From Benincasa hispida (lineage: Eukaryota; Streptophyta; Magnoliopsida; Cucurbitales; Cucurbitaceae), in assembly GCF_009727055.1 (NCBI RefSeq), contig NC_052357.1:15831648-15895647 (forward strand): 64,000 nt of DNA, read 5' to 3'. This document shows, piece after piece, positions 1-11,600 of the stretch. The notes under the pieces are model-generated. The model made no database searches, was not told the origin of the DNA, and worked only from the letters and a program-made list of their open reading frames with translations. Position 1 is the first letter of the stretch; each line of letters begins with the position of its first letter. The position numbers were made by a program, and so were the translations under genes.

Positions 1-167
1 AAAAACATTAAGAAAATTTTGGAAGTTGGGTGAGAAAAAATAATGGTTATTTAATGGAGTATAGAATGTATTATAAAAGAATATATATAGACTAAACATG
101 TATAAAAAGAAAATATAAATTAAAACATTTTGTTTTTTTTTTTTATACACTACAAGAAAAATGAGTT

Positions 168-285
168 CTTTCGACGCCTAAATCGAGCGTCGGGAGTTCT
201 CGGGGAATTCCCAACACCACAAAAGTTCGTCGGGAGTTCCCGACAAAAACCGGCATCGGGAGTTTCCCGCCATGCGTTAGCCGTC
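168..285. repeat. 5' subterminal repeats of CACTA-1
   Basis: Several copies of a CGTCGGGAGTTC-like motif and its complement lie just inside the left end (for example near 187, 228 and 255). They match the array at the other end and are probably the transposase-binding region. Confidence 0.7.
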
Positions 286-329
286 AGGAGAGGTAAACTA
301 GACCCCTTCTTCCCCATTTCTTCCCTAAA

Positions 330-660
330 ACTCTAACTAGCGCTGCCCCCACCTCTCTCTGCGCCGTTCCGCCGGCTCTTCTCCTTCCCTACTATTCTCC
401 CTCCCTCTCCCATTTTCCCATCTTTTAATCGCCACCGCCGCCGCCGCCGCCCCTCTCCTCTCCCTCCCTCTCCCACTCCCATTTTCCCTCTCCTTCCCTG
501 CTGCTGCCGCCGCCGTTCGCCCTCCCCCACTCCTCTCCCTCCCCTCCCATTTTCCCCCTTTTTTTCTGCCGCCGCCACCGCCACTCCTCCCTTCGATCAG
601 CCGCTGCAATCAAGTGTCCCGCCGCCGCCGTCGTCTCGTTCAGCCACCACTGCCGCCGGT
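330..660 (+). other. GC-rich exon-like block inside CACTA-1
   Basis: A pyrimidine-rich stretch with CCG-trinucleotide runs, unlike the AT-rich surroundings. It ends in GCCGCCGGTAATATT, which could be an exon end followed by a GT splice donor, and a TTATTGTAG acceptor-like site lies near 1250. It resembles the 5' leader of a plant gene, possibly captured by the element. The open frames on its minus strand are low-complexity Gly/Arg/Glu-rich translations and do not look like protein. Confidence 0.3.
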
Positions 661-1562
661 AATATTCTCATTTTATTTATCTTGTATATTTATTAAATCA
701 TTATTTCACATCCTTTTGTATAAAATCATACCCATTCAAATGTGTGTATCCATTTCTATTAACGACTTTCAATTTAATCAAATTAGACCTAAACTTGATA
801 CAAATATTACAATTAATTAACCCATTAATAAAAAAAGACAATGTTAAAGATTGTGTCAATTTCACTAGATTTCAATAATATCAACTTTGATACAAATTTT
901 AAATTTTAACTAATGCACATATTTATCATTCAAGTTTATGAAGTTCTTGTATAGAGTTTCATTACACCCGTCTTGTCCTTGAACTCGGAGTTCTTGTGTG
1001 TTTATGAATGTTTATGAAGTTTAATGTGTTGTTGGGGTGTGCGTTGAGATTGGATTAAAACAATTTTGGGGACAAAGTTTGAGTTTTATGTGTGTTGATC
1101 ATTGTTTACTTGTTTTGTGTGTTTTTTATGTTTGAGAGGTTACATGTTTGTCGTGGGGGTGGGTAGAGACTCATGACCACCCGTATTGAAGTTTGAACGT
1201 ATTGTGGATATTTACCGATATAACATTTGAATGTTTTTGTTTTATTGTAGAATATTGTTCGGAGATGAGCTGAGACAATTGTTGAAAATGTTGTGTTCGA
1301 GACATGTTCTAGACGTTGTTTTGATTTTATTTCTTTTATGTATTTGTGATATGAATGTTTATGAACTTCTAGTATCGATTTCGTTTGGATATTGTAATTT
1401 TTTATTTACTTGTTATAATATGGACTTCATTTTCGTTGTTTAATTATGTGAATCTTTATTTGGTTTACTATGTTTTATAGGTTTTCATATCAAAATTTAA
1501 AAAATTACAAACAATAGATTAAAAATAATTTTCAATTAATGAATGAACTCCCCACACATATA

Positions 1563-1885
1563 TTACTGCGTTGGGAGTTCTTGTATCTCCTGACGCATTA
1601 AATAAAATCGTCGGAAGTTCTGGAACTCCGGACGCATAGAACAACTGTCGGGAGTTCAAGATCTCCCAACGTACTTTAAAACGGCGTTGGGAGTTATTCA
1701 GGGAACTCTCGACGCCCTATATGTGCGTCGGGAGTTCCTCAAATAACTTCTGACGCAGTTTTAAAGTGCGTCGGGAGATCCTCTCCCTATGGGTTTCTCC
1801 TGACCAAACTCCTGACGACCTTTTATTTGTTGGGAGAGGCTCTTTCGATGCTTTTTCCACATTTTTCCGACGAAATGTGACGTCG
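1563..1885. repeat. 3' subterminal repeats of CACTA-1
   Basis: About ten degenerate copies of GCGTCGGGAGTTC and its complement, in alternating orientation, spaced some 20-40 bp apart up to the right end. This is the mirror of the left-end array and is typical of CACTA subterminal regions. Confidence 0.75.
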
Positions 1886-1959
1886 GGAAAAGTCAGATTT
1901 CTTATAGTGATAAGAAAAAGGTAATAATTATCATCACAGTAAAAAAAATATATTTTATT

Positions 1960-2700
1960 TTAATCTGGATGATTTGATTATCCTTCTAATATTAAAGTTC
2001 GATATGAACAAAAATATAAATATTATTATTTTAAAATTCATGGTCAGTTGGTTAAAAAATGTATTTGATATTTTGATTTGGATTATTTGATTATTCAATT
2101 TTGTAATATTTTTTCTTAAATTTCGTGATAACTATCTTTTAGCTAATTTAATTTTAAAGATTTGATTATTTTCTTAATTTTAAACTTTGATTTAAACGAA
2201 GTTTTTTTCAAAAAAAAAAAAATTGTGATATTTTTTTTTCTTATTTTTGTTTAAACTTTTTTATTTGATGGATTGACTCTTACTTTTAAAAATTTAAATT
2301 AAACCAAAATACTTTTTTTTTTTGTTTTTTAAAATTTCGTTATAATAATCTATGATGTTTTTTTATTTGATTATCTTATTCATTTCAAATTTTGATTTAA
2401 ATAAATATTTTCTTTTTTTTTAAAAAAATATACCATGATAATTTTTTTTTTCTTATCGGATAAAAAAGCTTTTATTGGATGATTTGATTAGCCACTTCAT
2501 TCTAAATTTTAAATTAAACAATTTTTTTTTATATTTTTCTAAAATTTATTTTGGTTTAGATATTTGATTATTCTTCCAATTTTAAATTTTAATTTAAACT
2601 AAAGTATCATTATTATTTTTTTTGTTATAATCATATCTATATTTATTTTTTTAATTGATTTGGATGATTTAATTATCTTCTAATTTCAGTTTTTTTAAAG
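1960..2700. repeat. Degenerate AT-rich tandem array, ~90-120 bp units
   Basis: A phrase of the form GATGATTTGATTATCTTC, followed by AATTTTAAATTTTGATTTAAAC and then a T-rich run, recurs about eight times (near 1968, 2086, 2160, 2265, 2365, 2480, 2565 and 2660) with strong divergence. This indicates an old tandem array rather than simple AT richness. Confidence 0.5.
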
Positions 2701-5700
2701 AAAATTTTAATTTCAATAAAACTATGTTTTTTTCTATGCAAACAGGAACCACAAACTTAATCTCGTTAATTTGCAAGGATCTCTTCATGATTTTAAACTT
2801 TGTTTCAATTTTGTTTAGAAATTGGTGTGTACTTGCAAAAAATTTGAAAAGAGAAAAAAATAACAAAAGCATGGTAAAAATTATCATAAACTCCTAAACT
2901 CATTGATGTGGATTTACAAAAATTAAAACATAAACAAACTACACAATCATTAAAACAATCACTTTCTTCTCTATAACTTTGTCGGCCTATAAATTGTTTG
3001 AATTTTGACAAATTTCTTAAACCTCAAAATTAAGGTAAGATATTTTCTCCACTATGTTCAATATGAGAAGATTAATGAATGAATTTGTTGCGTGTATATA
3101 AAAAAAATTACAAAAGCATATAAAAAGTTACATTAAATCACTCTACTTTTTTTTTACAAAAGTGAAAAGTGGGAAAAAAATAAAAAAAGAACATACAAAC
3201 AAAAAAGATATTCCTTAAAAAAAAATAGAAGAAATATTTGAAACACATAAATTAAACTTCTTAAGAAAGGAAAAGAAACATTGGGAAACATTTTATTATT
3301 AACAAAATTTAAAAATATATTTACAAATAAATATCTAAAAAAAGAAGATAGCAAAGAAGTTAGGGAGGGCCGATTAACGAAATTAAGAAAAAAGAGAGAG
3401 AGGCGCCAAATGGAAAATGAGTGGTTGAAATTGGTTATTTATAGAGAAAAATTAGATTTCAAATCATAATTTGATTTTATTCTATTTTTCTAAAAACACT
3501 TTATTTAATGTGAAATAGAAATGATTAGAGATAACATGTAATTTAAAGAGACTATGAATAAGAAATTAGAGGATTAAATTTTGATTTGTTTTTATTTTTA
3601 TTTTTACTTTTATTTAACTTGAAGTAGATATTAGAGATAAAATGTGATTTTAAAAAAATTCTAATAAGAGATTAGAGGATAAAATATAATTTTTTTTAAA
3701 AAAAACTTTTATTTATAGAGAAGTAGAGATTATTAAAGATAAAATGTGATTTTTTAAAATCTTTTTTAAGAATTAGAAATTAGAGAATAAAACGTAACTT
3801 TTAAATTATGAAGGAGATATTGGAGATAAAATAATTTTTTTTTAATAATTTAAGTGTGAAATTACTTAAGATATCTCATAATTTAAAAGGGAGCAATAGA
3901 AAAAATCAAGTTTAGATAGTGTAGATATCATATTTTGAATTTATTGCCAAAAACATATTTAAAAACATAAAATATGAATTTTTTTTTTAAAAAAAAATCT
4001 ATTGTTTTCTAAAAAATTTAAAATGCACTTTTGTTAATTCAAATATTTAATATAATTATAATGAAGCTATTTATTTTATAAATTAAGAGATAAAGGAGGT
4101 GGCAAACAGAGAAGAGACAATAAAAACATACTGCATATGCAGGCTTAAGTGGAGAAAGTCAACAGAGTACAATGGAGCTTTTTTCCTTTATATATTGGGA
4201 CAACAAATTATCCACTGCGGTCGGTCCTATGATACAATCTTTTGGTCTCCTTTCTTTTCTCAAAGATCAAACACCAATGACACTGCCAATATTTCGTAAT
4301 GTTTTAATTTTATATTTTTAACTTTGTATTCATAGTATTTCTTTTCACTAAATTATATATTTCATATTTGCATTTGTAGAAGGGTCTCGAACTTTTCTTT
4401 TTCCAAGGATAGACAAAGTTTCATGTCAATACTTCGACCGTCGTTAATTATCAATGTCGGTTGCCAAAGAATGTAAAGATAGTATCAATTAGGTACTTCG
4501 AGATCATTCAAGTGTATATGTACTCATTATAGCAAGTGAGAAGGTTGTTTCAGGTTCGTTTGATGTATTACTTATTGAAATTTAGATTATTGCTATCGAT
4601 TTACATGTGGTGAGATTGACAGTGCATTTTTCTTTTGGTGATTGGGTCAAATAATGTAAATGTGATGCAATTATTGTCAGTCAAGTAAGATGTATTAACA
4701 CTAGTGTAATATGTTATGAACGATAACATTGAGACTATCTATATATTAATTTCATGATTTTTACTCCATGATTTCATGTGGAAATATTTTAGTTTCAATA
4801 TAATATGTATTATCTATATACCTATCCTCCAAATTTAGGTGAAAGTAATTTTTTTTTTTGTATGTTTTGAAGTCACTTGTGTCACATTTGAAGATCCCAA
4901 AATTTGGTGGTTGATGGTATATATTATTGGATCGTGGATGGCGTAGAGTCTTATTGTTGGTGGGATGATTTATCTAATTGGTTTTGTATTTTGGTGATGC
5001 GGATATGACCTCAATGTTTCTTTTTTTAAAAATAAATAAATAAATATGACTCAATGTTATTATAACGGTTTGTTATTTGCTCTTGTAAAAAAACTTTTAA
5101 AAAAATAATGTCAATAAAAATTAACTAAATAGCTCATTCGCTAGCTCACCATGCTCATTTAGCAAAATACTCTCACAAATGCAATGATTAAAATATCAAC
5201 ATGTTGATATATCTATCGACGTATCCACATGCAAATTGGAAGTAAATATAACTTAATATTAATCTAAATTTTTTGGCTTACAAAACTATTTATCGTATTG
5301 ATATTTTATCGATGTACCTCTAAAAATTGAAATCCTGATATTGCTATCAACATTCTCCCTCATTTTTTTTCATATATATATATACACATATATATGTGGT
5401 CAAATATTATGCCATAATTGTATAGGTTAATCCTATATTTCAAAAATTCATTAATTGGAATTTGAGAATATTATTCATTTGTGGTTTGGTGGCCTTTTGT
5501 AAAATCAACCCATTTTAAACCTAATTTGGCCATATATTAAGACCTAATTTCTATGGTTTTCATCTAATGGACTATCATGTTAACATCATTTTTTTTTTTA
5601 TTTCAAAAAATTAATATCTTGTCAATTACAAAAATTAAAAATGGGTGTTTCAAATTAAAAAAAAAACGCAATTAAAACTTAAAATTTAGGAACTAGGTGA

Positions 5701-7160
5701 AAAAGCTTATAAGAAGGGATGAGGTGTATTGAAACAAATTACACCAATTAACTCATTGTTTTTCATTTTTTTAAAAAAAGATGCTTCTAAATTTTATTTT
5801 GTCAAACAAAAAAAAGATATTTGGTCTTTATTTTCCTTAATAAATAATTTTTATATAATTGAAATTAAATTTGATTTGATTAATGTATTATAGTTTTTCA
5901 AGGAAGATAAAAGTGGTGGGATCATGGGAATCAATGATAGGCAAATAGTGTTCACATAAGAAGCCAAATTCAATATGAAATGGAATAAAATATTTACACT
6001 ATGATATAAGATCATTTGGATCCGATTTCTCAATCAAACAAAACACATCATCTTTTGTTTTTTCTTTTTTAAATTTAATTTTTACATTTATTATTATTTT
6101 TCTACATAAATCCAAATTTCAGACGATCGTTTTAAAACCATGCCTTTTTATTTAATAAAATCATGTTCTTTAGATTATATTAAAAATCTATAGTGAAGAT
6201 ACAGTTTGACGTTTTGATTTTTAGTTTCTGAAAAAGTAAGTCTATATACATTCATTTCAGCTTTAAATTTCTTGATTTTTTTAAATCTATTTTTTATTAA
6301 TATTTTCAAAAATCAAGTCAAAATTTAAAAATTAAAAAAAAATTATATTTAAAATTTGGCTAAGAAAACAACTATGTACTTAAATAAGATGTAGATTATT
6401 GTAAGAAATTGAGAGAAAATGGACTTAAAATTTTCTAAAAAACAAAAATTTAAAATTAAATAATTATCCAACGGGCTTAAACATGTAGTTTAACCTTTAA
6501 ATTAAGATGACATTCTTTTCATATTCTTTTTCAATCACAATTTCAACGCAATTCCACCCTCAATAGATTTTTAAAAATATTACCATCGTCCTTTACTAAG
6601 AAAAGTTTCATTGTGTATATAATTTTTTTTGTTAGAACTTTGTAAATAAATACTAAACTGTCATTTTTTAAAAGTGCAGTGACTAAAATCGGTAAAAGAA
6701 AAAAAAAAGTAAAAAAAAAAAGAAGTAGTTTTATGAGTAGGGAACCAAAATTGAATTTAAATGTATAATAAATGAACAGTAGCATATTTCATATATAATA
6801 GTGAAGATGCCAAGAAACAAAAATACAAACTCTCACCAAAAGGTCAAAGAATAAACCAAAGAAAAAACAGTTAAAAGAAAAATTGACATAACAAAACCTA
6901 ATAGTTGGATGAACTTGGACACAAAGTTTAAATTGCTTTTATTTATTTTAATGTGTTAAACCTTCATTCAGCTAGAGAGAGGCGACTTTTTTCTCCCCTA
7001 AAAATATTGATCTCGATCAATATTTTTTTATGTCACAAAATTTATAAAATTTATTTAGATTAATAACTAAATTAGTTTTTCTCTCAAACTAAGTGATTGA
7101 TATTTTTAATTTGTAATCCTATTTATATTGAATTAAATAGAAGACATTTTATTTATGTTT
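2701..7160. other. AT-rich spacer without recognisable genes
   Basis: About 4.5 kb of AT-rich sequence with many A and T runs. All open frames are short, low-complexity and without family signatures. A less AT-biased patch at 4090-4500 contains a TATA-like TTTATATATT near 4189 and a GTAATG...TTTGTAG pair (about 4296-4380) that could be an intron, but I recognise no product. I see no LTR, TIR or RNA gene here. Confidence 0.5.
5371..5397. repeat. (AT/AC)n microsatellite
   Basis: A short alternating purine-pyrimidine run of TA and CA dinucleotides inside the AT-rich spacer. Confidence 0.7.
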
Positions 7161-7207
7161 TACGAGGATAAAATGGGCATTAGGCAGCATACTGGCAATG
7201 GGGAGGA

Positions 7208-7367
7208 TACATCGGTGTTTCATCGCACGTGGATCCTAGGGAACTTTTAGTGACCCCTACTATTGAGGTTCATGACATATGAAAGTGTGTGAGTTATTAC
7301 CGGAGGATGGTAATTGCGACGTTAAAAAAGCTGAGGAGCATTTTCTGGGAAGGGTGTGATAAAACTT
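7208..7367 (+). other. Possible decayed coding remnant, unrecognised
   Basis: Read in one frame from 7208, this patch gives a plausible protein-like stretch (YIGVSSHVDPRELL, then VTPTIEVHD), a stop, and a further open stretch with YYRRMVIATLKKL and SIFWEG. Base composition is less AT-biased than the flanks. I do not recognise the family. It may be an exon of a dead gene or chance. Confidence 0.2.
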
Positions 7368-7817
7368 AGGTGTAGGCTAGGCTACTTCTATCTTTTGTAA
7401 CCCAACCACGTTTCAAACATTTATTGACCTATGAATTATGGTTTTTTTAATAATATACTTTCTGTTAGAGTTAACGTCTGTTAGGTTAGGCTAGAAAAAG
7501 TGATTTAAGTTTCCTTCTTTTCCAACTTTTCAGACTTTTAAGTGGAGGGACCCACCACGTGAAATGGAAATTTTGTCCCTCATTAAATGGTCATTTCAAA
7601 GAGCTAAATTAAATCTCCGAAAATCAAATGCAGCTCATCTTCCCGTGGAACTTAGGGTTATCCATTCTTCTTCTCCTCATTGATTTTTCTTCACCATGTT
7701 TGGAATCTCTTCTCGCAAAGACTCCCATTCCTCTATTAAAAAAAACAAAAAACAAAAAAACTCATCGTTCGTGGCCGTTGCACGTCTTCCAATTGAGTTC
7801 ATTGTTATAAGTTACTT

Positions 7818-8125
7818 CATGAGACAAAGTTACAACATTGAACTCAACTTCAGGAGAGACAGAAGTCAGTTTTGTGTCTCTCTTGAAGTTGAGTTCATTT
7901 CTGTCTTTTGCCTCATGAAATTACTCATGAGACAAACTTACAACAATGAACTCAACTTCAGGAGAGATAGAAGTCAGTCTTGTGTCTCTTTTGAAGTTGA
8001 GTTCATTTCTATCTTTTGCCTCATGAAGAACTTCATGAGATAAGCTTACAATAATGAACTCAATTTCACAAGAGACAAAAGTTAGTATTGAGTCTTGATA
8101 ACTTGTAGAAATATAAGTTATTGTT
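7818..8125. repeat. Tandem array of hairpin-forming ~107-bp units
   Basis: Two full units and one partial unit begin at about 7818, 7925 and 8032 with TCATGAGACAAA or a close variant. Each full unit is an imperfect palindrome: the arm GAACTCAACTTCAGGAGAGA is followed about 15 bases later by its near-perfect complement, and the outer TCATGAG is matched by CTCATGA. Each unit could fold as a hairpin of about 100 nt. A 115-codon open frame (7696-8043) runs through the array and repeats with it; its protein has no recognisable family, so I treat it as a by-product. Confidence 0.75.
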
Positions 8126-8269
8126 CTCTTAAAGTTGGAATAATTAGGATCTTTAATGATATAAATGTACTTATTATGAAATAAAAATGCATGGAATTCC
8201 ATACATATAGTAAACTCATACAAAAGTATCCTTTTAAGTAAAAAGTTATTTCACTAACACATTTCAACG

Positions 8270-9660
8270 CAGGAACCAAAGAAATTTACTAAATGTTGCA
8301 GGCAAGGCCAACGCAAGGGGTATGCATCTGAGAATATTCAACGCATGAAGGATACATTGGCTCGTGCATTTTCTGACAAATCACCACTTGCAGGCATGAG
8401 TATTTGACTGGCGACGTCTAAATATTTCAGAAGTAGCAGGTGGCTACTCCAGGGTATGGAATTTAATGCAAGTCTAATCACCAAGTTGTTGAGATTTACC
8501 TATATAAGGAGAAGTCACCTTTAGAATCATAGTTAGACATTTTTAGAGCCAAACAGTTAGAAACTTTTCTTTTCAGTACCAGTAAATAGACTTTATTGTT
8601 TGCAAGCAAGAAGTAGGAGGGAAGACACTGTTTCACCGTTGATCAAGAGGTGTTGTTAGAGAGAAGCTTGAGAGAGATATCTCTTTCGACTTCTCTACCA
8701 TCTTGGTTGTAGCAAGCATAAAAAACAAACCAAAGAGGACTTGAACTCTACGGTTTGACTTCTACTTTTCATACTTCACTTCCATTCACCATTTCATTTC
8801 ACTAAGTTGAGATTGTTTGTATAAACAGTGGTTATCTTTAATTCAATCTTAACTTTGGCCATTATCACTTTTCCATCTATTTATCTTCAAAATTGTGTGT
8901 TTGTGAAATTTTCTGGCTTAATGAGAGCATGAAATATGTTGCTTAAGTCTCCCTGATTAGTTGATTAAAGTAATTAAGTGATCAAGTCACTCGAGAGAGC
9001 AATATAATTAGCGACACATTAAGTTAGGGCATGAAGTAAGTCTAGAGATAGAGTTGCTCACATCTTTTTCCTTTTCTTTATGACCAATGCATGCACCCTA
9101 GAAATATGATTACATGTGACTTTTGCATCGAGAGATGCTGAACTTAGCATGAACTAAAAAATAGAATTTTCAACGCATAGCACATATATTTAGATTGTAA
9201 ACAAGCATTCGTATCATCTTCATCTTATCTTCATTGTGCTTACATAGGCTTAGTAAACTTGTCAGGAAATCAACGCATACCACTTACACTTAGAACCATT
9301 GGTCTATAAATACCTTTCTCCCTTTGAAGTCTTATTTCTTCTTGCATGTGTGTCATTAGCTCAATATAAATAACCAACATTTCTCAAGTTAATTAGGAAA
9401 CGTCTGTATTAGATCCAAAAACAAAGTCTGCGTTAGAAGCATTCTAGAGTCCTTGCGTTTGACTCTGGACTTACCAAGAAACTTAAGTTAGATTTATACC
9501 TAGGTCTGATTTGAGAGAACTTGTACGCATTCACAAGGTGTGCATGCATCCACTACCAATGCATGACCTAATTCTCTTACCTCGAGAGAAATCACTTTTT
9601 CATCCATCTCCATTCATCATATTCATTAATCACCATTCTCCTCCATCATTTTAAGCATGT
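8270..9660. repeat. LTR-like sequence, family not settled
   Basis: No coding frame. The sequence has mixed composition, repeated CAACGCA words, TATA-like stretches (CTATATAAGG near 8503, CTATAAATAC near 9303) and the look of a long plant gypsy-type LTR. The hairpin repeat found before it reappears just after it, near 9680, which suggests it was inserted into or beside that array. I could not fix its ends or a target duplication. Confidence 0.35.
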
Positions 9661-9674
9661 TTAAAGTCAAATCA

Positions 9675-9735
9675 CGAGGCGAACATGTCTCTCGTGATGT
9701 TGAGTTCATTTCAGTCTTTTGTCTCGTGAAGTTAC
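9675..9735. repeat. Separated partial copy of the hairpin repeat
   Basis: Words such as TTGAGTTCATTTCAGTCTTT and CTCGTGAAGTTACTT match the right half of the 7818-8125 unit, about 1.6 kb away. Confidence 0.6.
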
Positions 9736-10250
9736 TTTATTCCTAATTGGCAATATTTTATTCTTAACACAATCAATTGTACACCTAATGATATATATTA
9801 TACATTTTTGCTATTATTAATAAAATTTGAAACAATTACTCAAAATCTAATTCAATTGCCAATCCATTTTACAAAAATTAGAGGTTAGATTCTATACATG
9901 GTAAATTACAAGACCTTTTATAAATAGTCAATTACAAATAGAAGACCTAAAATAACAATGTAACAAAAAAATCACGTCTAAATTATAAAGAAACATTCAA
10001 CAATAATGGATTCCAAACAAAGTTAGTTCAAAGTAAGCTTGAACAAAATACACTAATGCTCTAAATTATTAATCTTCAATTGTTAGATTTTTGTAGCCAA
10101 GTGCCAATGTTTCTTGCAAAAAGAAAAAAAAAAAAATCATTTAATGAATAATCTCTATAAATCCAATTGATATATTTTGAATAGAAAGTTAACCTCAAGT
10201 AATTGAGTGAATGACATGTTGTTTGTGTATCCATAGATATTGTTTGTTAG
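9736..10250. other. AT-rich spacer, nothing recognised
   Basis: No open frame, repeat or element end that I can support. It abuts the 3' side of the FRS-like pseudogene. Confidence 0.5.
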
Positions 10251-10251
10251 T

Positions 10252-11107
10252 TTATAATCGACAACACATTTTTTGTCTGTGCATCTTTTTCCATAATATT
10301 TTCCTAATTGAAAAATAATCATTAGAATAGCGAAATGTATTTACTCTAGAATCGAGTGAATTTATGACATATTGTTTTGGTACCTGTGTGAGGATTATAA
10401 TGTGATTGGATGAGGAAGAAGCTTTGTTCGATTTCACATTTATGTCTCCTCCTTTCAAGTGGATCTTTCATTTGATTATGAGGACGACCAACTGTAGGCT
10501 TTCTCTTAATTCCACATGTTTCTACTACATTATCTCCCATTAAACTTGAATCCTCTATGTTGCGTGCATCATTAGTTCCATGGTTGCTTTAATTGAAATT
10601 CTCGATATGTCTGCATCTTAAGTTAGAGCTTTTTAAGCACGGGAAATGTTCCTATTAACCTTTAAAATATGCTTTATAGGTGTTCTAACAAGGTCATGAT
10701 TGTGATTTCCATTAAATGACACTACTTTGTATTTACCATTCTTTCCAAGCAAGCAAGCTATATTAGCTTTACATCCCATTCTTGTTATCGGTTGAGTATA
10801 TGAAACACTTTCTTTTTCCTTCTCTACTTGACGAAACCCTTTTTTGGAGCAACAAAAAACAACTCTTAAAATAACTCCATTTTTTTATGATATATTTTCC
10901 TTACAATAAATCCAATATTCCTCCATAATTGGCATAGAATCGATATGCATCATCAATCGAATTAAACTTCATCCCAATTGTCGGCTCAAATTGAGTACTA
11001 ATAGTAGGTTCTATATTTTTTTCCAAATGAACTTCATCAAAATTAGTATTAACTTCACAGGGAGTATTGTCTTGCAAACTAATGGTAGACACGTTTTTTA
11101 TTTCCAT
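10252..11107 (-). pseudogene. FAR1-RELATED SEQUENCE (FRS)-like pseudogene, copy 1 and C-terminal part
   Basis: FRS proteins are transposase-derived nuclear transcription factors. On the minus strand, from 11107 downward, the reading shows an acidic N-terminal segment, then PTIGMKFNSIDDAYRFYANY, which matches the start of the FAR1 DNA-binding domain. After a frame change come FCCSKKGFRQ, RMGCKANIACLLGKNGKYKV and FNGNHNHDL, the Cys and HNH positions of the FAR1 zinc-binding fold. A basic segment (KRKPTVGRPHNQMKDPLE) at about 10450-10520 resembles the C-terminal tail of the family. The MULE transposase core and SWIM zinc finger expected between them are missing and there are frameshifts. Family call firm; function lost. 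Confidence 0.72.
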
Positions 11108-11414
11108 TAAATGACACTACTTTGTATTTACCATTCTTTCCAAGCAAGCACTATATTAGATTTACATCCCATTCTTGTTATTGGTCGAGTATATGAAACA
11201 CTTTCTTTTTGCTTCTTTTCTTGATGAAACCCTTATTTGGAGCAACAAAAAACAACTCTTGAAATAACTCCATTTTTTTAATGATATCTTTTCCTTACAT
11301 TAAATCCAATATTTCCTCCATAATTGGCATAGAATCGATATGCATCATCAATCGAATTAAACTTCATCCCAATCATCGGCTCAAATTGAGTACCAATAGT
11401 AGGCTTCGTGTTTT
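11104..11414 (-). pseudogene. FRS-like pseudogene, duplicated copy 2 (interrupted)
   Basis: Repeats 10709-11010 at high identity (same FAR1-domain exon, from the FNGN segment back to the EPTIGMKF-type start). It is cut at 11414 by the copia insertion; its N-terminal part resumes at 21511. Its downstream end is joined directly to the N-terminus of copy 1, so the exon is partly duplicated in tandem and the domain after FNGN is lost from this copy. Confidence 0.7.
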
Positions 11415-11600
11415 TGTTGAAAGCATTGACGAGCCCATTCTAAATTCACTCTAAATCTCACAAACTTTTAAGAGAAGAAACTTGTTATCTTACAAGACTC
11501 AAGAACGCACAAAAGAAGAATATTGTTCTCTTGAAACTCAGTTTCTTTTTAAACTTTAATTTTCTTCTATTGATTTTTGATTCTTTTCTCTCTTGCATAC
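11415..11600 (-). repeat. COP1 3' LTR, distal part
   Basis: The LTR ends (minus) in ATGCTTTCAACA at 11415, next to target duplication GTTTT. Continuous with 17618-17812 once the LARD is removed; about 380 bp together. Confidence 0.7.

Larger units (their letters stand above)
148..1909. mobile_element. Non-autonomous CACTA element (CACTA-1)
   Basis: The element begins CACTACAAGAAAAA and ends with the reverse complement of CACTATAAGAAATC, so the terminal inverted repeats share CACTA-(C/T)-AAGAAA. The three bases before it (145-147) and after it (1910-1912) are both ATA, the 3-bp target duplication of the CACTA (En/Spm) superfamily. Both subterminal regions are rich in a GCGTCGGGAGTTC-type repeat in both orientations, as expected for transposase binding arrays. 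At 1.76 kb and without a transposase reading frame it can only move in trans. The middle is GC-rich near 330-660 and AT-rich elsewhere. Confidence 0.88.

Noticed and set aside
333..613. Three overlapping minus-strand open frames rich in Gly, Arg and Glu
   Set aside because: They are translations of a CCG/CT-rich low-complexity block within a CACTA element; no domain, and all frames are open for compositional reasons.
4099..4299. 66-codon open frame in a less AT-rich patch
   Set aside because: No recognisable family, short, and the patch might equally be a non-coding transcript or promoter; evidence insufficient.
7696..8043. 115-codon open frame
   Set aside because: The second half repeats with the tandem hairpin unit and no family is recognisable; the DNA repeat explains it.
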